A stretch of 64,000 nt of DNA from JBBDWK01 sp040902885. Its GTDB lineage: Bacteria; Acidobacteriota; Terriglobia; Bryobacterales; Bryobacteraceae. A program made the position numbers and the translations under genes. The stretch covers positions 7,401-71,400 of the forward strand of contig JBBDWK010000102.1 in NCBI GenBank assembly GCA_040902885.1. Direction: 5' to 3'. Shown here piece after piece: positions 59,071 through 64,000 of the stretch. The stretch's first letter is position 1. Every line of letters begins with the position of its first letter. The notes below the pieces were generated by a model, which saw nothing but the letters and a program-made list of their open reading frames with translations, had not been told where the DNA came from and made no database searches.

Positions 59071-60474
59071 TCAGCCGAGCAGGAACTTCGTGAACTCGGC
59101 TTCGCCGTGTACATCGGTGAGGCGCTGGTCGCGCCCCTGATAGAAGTAGGTCAGTTTGGTGTGGTCCATGCCCATGAGACGCAGGATAGTGGCATTGACG
59201 TCGTGCGCGGTGATGGGATTTTCCACCGGGCGGAGGCCGAATTCATCGGTTGATCCAAGCACCCGCCCGCCCTTTATGCCCGCGCCCGCCATCCAGATGC
59301 TGAACGCGTAAGGGTGATGGTCCCGTCCATTCTTTCCCTCGGCCAGGGGAGTGCGGCCGAACTCGCTGCCCCATACCACCAGCGTCGAATCCAGCAGACC
59401 GCGCGACTTCAAATCGGTGAGCAGGCCGGAGATCGGCTTGTCGCTCTTAGCGGCCATCTTGTTGTGCGACGTGACCAGGTCGTTGTGCGCGTTGTCCCAG
59501 TCGTCGCCCTGATGAGTGCCTGAGTAGAGCTGGATGAAGCGCACTCCGCGCTCCACGAGCCTGCGCGCCAGAAGGCACTTGCTTCCGAAGTCGTCGGTCA
59601 CCGGATCCCCGATGCCGTATAGCTTTTTCGTGGCGTCGGTTTCCTTGCTGAGGTCCACCGCCTCCGGAGCGGAGGTCTGCATCCGATAGGCCAGCTCATA
59701 GGAAGCCAGACGCGCCTCGAGGTCCGTATCTCCGGGACGCGCCTCGATGTGGCGGCGATCCATGGCGCCGATGAAGTCGAGCGTCGCGCGCTGCGTACGG
59801 TCGCTCACGCCCTCGGGCGCCGCCAGATCCAGCACAGGATACTTGCCCCTGCGGAACAGAGTGCCCTGGTACACCGCGGGGAGGTATCCCGCACCGAAGC
59901 CCTGCGGTCCCGACTTCATGGCTCCGTCGGACATCACCACAAAGGCCGGCAGATCCTGATTTTCCGACCCGAGACCGTAGACGGACCAGGATCCCAGGCA
60001 AGGCTTGCCGGGGAATTGCGATCCCGTGCTCAATAGATACATGGCCGGGGCGTGGTCGAAGGCATCGCCGTGGCAGGACCGGATCAAAGCCATCTCGTCC
60101 ACGTGCCGTGCGATGTTGGGAAACAGCTCGGATACCGCGATGCCGGACTGCCCATGCTGTTTGAACTGCCAGGGGCTGCCGCGCACAATGGCCTTGGTAA
60201 AGTCGATGCGGCTGGTTTTCAATCCCTTGACGAAATTCCCCGGCAGCGTTTGTTCGGAGAGCCGGGCCAGCTCCGGCTTCGGGTCCCACGTATCCACGTG
60301 ACTGACGCCGCCGTGCATGAACAGATAGATGACGCTCTTGGCGCGCGCCAGCGCATGCGGCGGTTTGGGCGCAAGCGGGCTGACGGTTGCGCCGGGCAGC
60401 AGCCCGCAGGCCGCCACCGCTCCGAAGCCCATGCCAGCTCTGCAAAGAAAGTCGCGTCGCGATTTAATCGACAT
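59071..60474 (-). CDS. DUF1501 family exported protein
   Basis: 467 aa from ATG 60474, inside the last codons of the DUF1553 gene (11-base overlap). Tat-like start MSIKSRRDFLCRAGMGFG. Blocks: KSVIYLFMHGGVSHVDTWDPKPELARL, DEMALIRSCHGDAFDHAPAMYLLSTGSQFPGKPCLGSWSVYGLG, RRLVERGVRFIQLYSGTHQGDDWDNAHNDLVTSHN, LLDSTLVVWGSEFGRTPLAEGKNGRDHHPYAFSIWMAG and AHDVNATILRLMGMDH. Clear paralogue of the 54925-56322 product. Confidence 0.9.
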   Translation of the reverse strand: MSIKSRRDFLCRAGMGFGAVAACGLLPGATVSPLAPKPPHALARAKSVIYLFMHGGVSHVDTWDPKPELARLSEQTLPGNFVKGLKTSRIDFTKAIVRGSPWQFKQHGQSGIAVSELFPNIARHVDEMALIRSCHGDAFDHAPAMYLLSTGSQFPGKPCLGSWSVYGLGSENQDLPAFVVMSDGAMKSGPQGFGAGYLPAVYQGTLFRRGKYPVLDLAAPEGVSDRTQRATLDFIGAMDRRHIEARPGDTDLEARLASYELAYRMQTSAPEAVDLSKETDATKKLYGIGDPVTDDFGSKCLLARRLVERGVRFIQLYSGTHQGDDWDNAHNDLVTSHNKMAAKSDKPISGLLTDLKSRGLLDSTLVVWGSEFGRTPLAEGKNGRDHHPYAFSIWMAGAGIKGGRVLGSTDEFGLRPVENPITAHDVNATILRLMGMDHTKLTYFYQGRDQRLTDVHGEAEFTKFLLG

Positions 60475-62839
60475 AGAGAAACTCGTTCAGGTTGAGAAGT
60501 CCGCGAATCAGCTCGACGGCCGCGCCGGTACGGCTGCCCGTATTGTCGGTTTGCTTCGTGAGAAAATCGATCGCCATGCGCCTCTCTTCAGCCTGGGGAT
60601 CGCGCGCCAGCACGCGCCGCCAGGCCGCGTCCACGAGCGCAGCGTCATCCTTCGACTCGGAAACGAGCGCGTCCGCCAGCTTCTTCCCCTGTTCCACGGC
60701 GAACGGACCGTTCAGCAGGGTCAGCGATTGCGGCGCGGTGGTGCTCGATTCCCGCCTCGGACAGGTGAGCATGGACTCGGGCGTATCGAACACCTCCATC
60801 ATGGGCAGGCGGAACGTCCGCTTTTGCAAAAGATAAATGCTGCGCCGGACGTGTTCGGAAGCGTCGGCCGTCACCACCCACGCATTCTCCGGCCGTTGGG
60901 TGAACGTGTGTAGCTCCTCCTTGCTCATGGGCGGCACAACCGGGCGCCCACCCGTACTGAGATTCAAGGAACCGGTCACCTGAAGCACCGCGTCCCGAAG
61001 TTCGTCCGACTGCAGGCGGCGGCGCGAAAAATGAGACAGAAGCAGATTTTCGGGATCGCGCTCCGCGGCTTCCGGCGTGGCCTTCGCGTTCTGCTGGTAG
61101 GTGGCAGAATTGAGAATCAGGCGGTGTATCTGTTTCACCGACCAGCCGCGCGCCACGAATTCGGTAGCCAGCCAGTCCAGCAGCTCGGGGTGAGACGGCG
61201 GCCGGCCCCGCGAGCCGAAATCGCTCGGTGTGGCCACAATCCCTCGCCCAAAATGATACTGCCAGATCCGGTTCACCATAACCCGGGCGGTCAAAGGATT
61301 TTCCGGCGTTGCGATCCACTTGGCCAAAGCGCTGCGGCGTCCGGTGGTGGGATACAGCGGGATGGGTCCCGTGGTTTCCCGCTTGTCCGGCGCGGGCGGC
61401 ACTTCGCCGCCGCCGAGAACGGCGAAAAATCCCGGCTCCACTTCCTGCTTCGCCCGCCCGCTCTTTTCCGGCAAATACGTCTTGGGCGAAACGTTCCACA
61501 TGTCCGTGATGCCGCAGGCGAAGGGCTTGGGCTGGTAATTGGCGAACATGGACACCAACTGGGTTTCAATCTCCCGCAGTTGCGCCGATTCTTCAGGCGA
61601 GAGGCAGGCCCGGATCGCTTCGTCTGTTGGGCGTCCTTTCTTCCAGTCCGCAATCTCCTTCCGGCATCGCTCCTGCACCGCGCGAATCCGGTCGCCAATC
61701 TCCCGCAACTTGATCTCGCGGACGTTCGCGGCGACTTCGTAGCCGAGCGATGACAGACGGTTCAGCGCGACCTTGGTCTTGACCGCGGGCGCGAAGATCG
61801 CCTGCACCCGGAAGTAATCGGCTTGCGGAATGGGATCGAATTTATGGTCATGGCAGCGGGCGCAGCCGGCCGTAAGGCCCTGAAAGACGGAGACCGTCGT
61901 ATCCACGAAATCGGTCAGCGTCTCTTCGCGGTTGATGTCGGATTGATCCGGGTACAGATCGCGATTGGGCCCCACGCAATAGAAACCGGTGCCGGTCTGA
62001 GCCACCGGATCTTCGGGAAAGAACTCATCGCCCGCGATCTGCTCCCGGATGAAACGGTCATACGGCTTGTCTTCGTTGAAGGACTGGATCACATAGTCGC
62101 GGTATCGCCAGGCATCCGCGATGTAAGGATCGAGCTCGAAGCCGGCGGTATCGGCATAGCGCACCAGGTCGAGCCAGTGCCGGGCCCACTTTTCGCCGTA
62201 GCGCGGCGACGCGAGCAGTTCCTCCACCAGGCGGGTTTCACTGTCCGGCGAACGGTCCTCCACGAATGCGCGCACTTGCGCGGCGGTGGGCGGCAGGCCC
62301 GTCAAATCGAAATACATCCGGAGGATGAGGGTCGCGCGATTTGCCTCCGGGGCCGGGTGCAAACGGCTTTCGCCCAGCTTCCGCAAAACGAATTCATCAA
62401 TCTCATTCCGTACCCAGGCGTTGCCAGAGCGCGGCACTTGCGGCCGCACCGGCTTGCGGAAAGACCACCACTTGGCGTCGGAAGCCTGCGGTCCATCCGG
62501 CCACTTCGCTCCTCCGTCGATCCACCGGCGCAGCACTTCGATATCCGCCGCGGGCAGAGCCTTCAACGGGGGCATCGCGAGCGTTCCCTGGCGCATTACC
62601 GCCTGTATGAGACGGCTGGAGGCGGAATCTCCGGGGATGATTGAAGGCCCGCGCTGTCCTCCCTTCAGAGCGGTCTCCCGCGTCGATAGGTCGAGGCCCG
62701 CCATCGCCGCGGACTTGGAGTGGCACTGCGAACAATTGGCAGTAAGTATTTGAACCGCGCCGGCCTCAACGTCGTCGGCGGCCGGAGCCGGGATCGCCAG
62801 CGTTATGAATGCGAGGACCGCATGGAGGAGGAATCGCAT
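60464..62839 (-). CDS. PSCyt1-DUF1549-DUF1553 exported protein
   Basis: 791 aa. Signal peptide MRFLLHAVLAFITLAIPAPA, heme site NCSQCHSKSAAMAGLDLS, DUF1549 (NEIDEFVLRKLGESRL, RMYFDLTGLPPTAAQVRAF, YGEKWARHWLDLVRYADT), second CxxCH in AGCARCHDHKFDPIPQADYF, shorter coiled region than its paralogue, and DUF1553 (LTARVMVNRIWQYHFGRGIVATPSDFG ... LLNLNEFLYVD). Its ATG lies 2 bases after the reconstructed end of the upstream sulfatase, indicating a sulfatase-DUF1553-DUF1501 operon. Confidence 0.9.
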   Translation of the reverse strand: MRFLLHAVLAFITLAIPAPAADDVEAGAVQILTANCSQCHSKSAAMAGLDLSTRETALKGGQRGPSIIPGDSASSRLIQAVMRQGTLAMPPLKALPAADIEVLRRWIDGGAKWPDGPQASDAKWWSFRKPVRPQVPRSGNAWVRNEIDEFVLRKLGESRLHPAPEANRATLILRMYFDLTGLPPTAAQVRAFVEDRSPDSETRLVEELLASPRYGEKWARHWLDLVRYADTAGFELDPYIADAWRYRDYVIQSFNEDKPYDRFIREQIAGDEFFPEDPVAQTGTGFYCVGPNRDLYPDQSDINREETLTDFVDTTVSVFQGLTAGCARCHDHKFDPIPQADYFRVQAIFAPAVKTKVALNRLSSLGYEVAANVREIKLREIGDRIRAVQERCRKEIADWKKGRPTDEAIRACLSPEESAQLREIETQLVSMFANYQPKPFACGITDMWNVSPKTYLPEKSGRAKQEVEPGFFAVLGGGEVPPAPDKRETTGPIPLYPTTGRRSALAKWIATPENPLTARVMVNRIWQYHFGRGIVATPSDFGSRGRPPSHPELLDWLATEFVARGWSVKQIHRLILNSATYQQNAKATPEAAERDPENLLLSHFSRRRLQSDELRDAVLQVTGSLNLSTGGRPVVPPMSKEELHTFTQRPENAWVVTADASEHVRRSIYLLQKRTFRLPMMEVFDTPESMLTCPRRESSTTAPQSLTLLNGPFAVEQGKKLADALVSESKDDAALVDAAWRRVLARDPQAEERRMAIDFLTKQTDNTGSRTGAAVELIRGLLNLNEFLYVD

Positions 62840-62841
62840 AT

Positions 62842-63949
62842 CTACTGTAACCGCGTCACCTCAACATACTCTACACCCACAGGCGTGGAGTTCTGCGTTA
62901 CCCACGCCTCCAGCCGCGCTTCACCTTTGGGCAGGCGTACGGAGCCGAACGAAAAGGAGGCCGCGCCCGACTCAACCGGCTGCTTCAGCGTCACCTGTCC
63001 CAGACGCAGATTCACCGCCGGCGGATGGCAATTTTGCGAACAGCAGCCCGATCTGGTATGTGCCTCCCCGTGCCACTTCCACCTCCCAGTGGCCGCGGTC
63101 CTTCGGGCCCCAACCTTCCGCGCCGCGCCAGTCCTGCCGCGTCAGCATGACCGGGTTCTCGTGCGCATCGCCGAGCAGGATGCGCGGAGGATCGTAGCCC
63201 CGCGTGGCCGAAACGTTCTTGAACCAGGCCTCGTATCCTTTCCGAAGGGCTGCCGCCTCTTCCGGATGTTGCCGGGCGACGTTTTTCTTCTCGCCCGGAT
63301 CGGCCGCGATGTCGTACAACTCAAACGTTCCTCGTGCGGCTGCTGGAGCGTTAATGCCCGGCGACGAAACGAGCTTGAAGCGCTGCGAGCGCGCCGTGAA
63401 GTTCCGGTAAAGCTCGGGCGCATCGCCGCGGTGCGTCTGGAGGTAGATAGTCCGGTCCGGCCACTCGACATTCTGTCCGGCGAGCAGCGGCAACAGGCTC
63501 TTCCCGTCCATCGCCACGTTTGCCGGAGGCTTCACGCCGCAGGCATCGAGCAGCGTCGGCGCCACGTCGATGTGCGCGGCGATGCGATCCACTCCCTTCC
63601 CCGCCCCGAACCGCTCCGGCCAGCGGATATAGAACGGAACCCGGACGCCGCCCTCGTACGTGCTACCTTTTTGCGCGCGCAGGCCGGCCGCAAAATGCCG
63701 GTCGATCATTCCGTTGTCCGACATGTAGATCACGATCGTGTTCTTGTCGAGCTGCAGATCTTCCAGCTTCTTCAAAAGCCGGCCTACGTTGTGATCGATG
63801 TTCGCAATCATGCCGTAGACGCGCGCGGTCTTGTCGTCGAGGCCCTTTTTCCGATAAGGGTCGGCCCACTCATCGCTCACGTCGTAAGGCGAGTGCGGCG
63901 CGTTGGTCGGGATATAAGTAAAGAACGGCTGGTTCCTGTTTTGTTCCAC
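62842..63949 (-). pseudogene. Sulfatase, 5'-truncated and frameshifted
   Basis: From 63949 the frame reads QPFFTYIPTNAPHSPYDVSDEW, KKLEDLQLDKNTIVIYMSDNGM and KDRGHWEVEVARGGTYQIGLLF, the C-terminal two-thirds of a sulfatase; the CxPSR half is absent and a stop lies just upstream of the junction. After about 63035 the family reading moves to another frame (NLRLGQVTLKQPV ... VGVEYVEVTRLQ) ending with TAG at 62842-62844. An A-run at 63032-63035 is the probable slip site: removing one base restores the frame and gives a stop 2 bases before the DUF1553 ATG. Inactive as it stands. Confidence 0.8.
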
Positions 63950-64000
63950 TGGTGTCCGGCTAAAAGTCGAATAGAATCAATTGGTTGCTGATATCGAGTA
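63950..64000. other. Foreign sequence junction, possible insertion-element end
   Basis: Sulfatase similarity stops abruptly at about 63949. The following DNA begins TGGTGTCCGGCTAAAA and is more AT-rich (GAATAGAATCAATTGG). It looks like the terminal inverted repeat of an insertion sequence, but only 50 bases are visible and no family is assigned. Confidence 0.35.

Noticed and set aside
57060..61290. Near-identical DNA stretches at about 57060-57150 and 61200-61310 as a repeat element
   Set aside because: They encode the same conserved DUF1553 motif in two paralogues, so this is gene paralogy rather than a mobile repeat.
1..64000. CRISPR arrays, tRNA or rRNA genes, prophage
   Set aside because: No regularly spaced direct repeats, cloverleaf-like intergenic sequence or phage structural genes were seen; the largest gene-free stretches are about 400-520 bases around the ankyrin gene.

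Overview
The window is GC-rich, densely packed bacterial DNA. It most likely comes from an acidobacterium of the Bryobacterales/Solibacterales type. Evidence: an Oar-like TonB receptor with a carboxypeptidase-regulatory N-terminus; three DUF1553/DUF1501 'planctomycete-type' modules, two with an N-terminal cytochrome c motif; a PEP-CTERM protein; a DUF5009 protein; and intergenic palindromes of the kind that give spurious 'LAYARGSV' peptides. This is inference from gene families; there is no rRNA. A 10-base N gap lies at 16668-16677.

Layout. 1-2360: tail of a DUF1553 protein plus a DUF1501 protein. 2436-8990: CNNM/CBS protein, then a penicillin acylase - CDP-alcohol phosphatidyltransferase - membrane protein - ABC exporter run. 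8994-12167: cytochrome P460, class III aminotransferase and Gfo/Idh/MocA oxidoreductase. 12240-13227: small accessory patch (HNH nuclease, DUF4160 remnant, DUF2442). 13418-15728: two FtsX-type permeases with no ATPase. 15740-17830: SMP-30-like lactonase and patatin. 17945-20925: hutI-like - ftcD - lipA on the minus strand. 20950-27425: rRNA pseudouridine synthase, valS, then nadC-birA-coaX and a conserved unknown, joined by 4-base overlaps. 27472-28139: VapBC-type pair. 28177-30741: DUF5009 acyltransferase, ECF sigma/anti-sigma pair and a secreted HELVH protein. 30880-36254: TonB receptor and an ankyrin protein bracketed by an inverted 21-bp repeat. 36653-44837: GDPD, then DUF2760-Hsp70-Hsp70 on the minus strand, PEP-CTERM protein, sulfatase. 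44887-52452: YqgE, SDR, and the minus-strand run GAF/ANTAR protein - cdaA - cdaR - glmM - deoB - tpiA. 52542-54845: DUF6282 protein, sugar phosphate isomerase, PspC protein. 54925-64000: two DUF1553-DUF1501 modules, a TonB-receptor tail remnant between them, and a sulfatase pseudogene broken at the right edge.

How it fits together. Much is core metabolism (NAD, biotin, CoA, lipoate, c-di-AMP and cell-wall precursors, valyl-tRNA) mixed with secreted or periplasmic catabolic proteins typical of a soil polymer degrader. The most unusual items are a HutI homologue that has lost nearly all its metal ligands yet stays in an operon with FtcD; the DUF2760/Hsp70/Hsp70 cassette; a hairpin that could mask the cdaA ribosome-binding site just downstream of an ANTAR gene; several genes whose start codon lies 6-8 bases after a -10 box, suggesting leaderless mRNAs; and remnants showing past deletion or insertion (DUF4160, TonB receptor, sulfatase).
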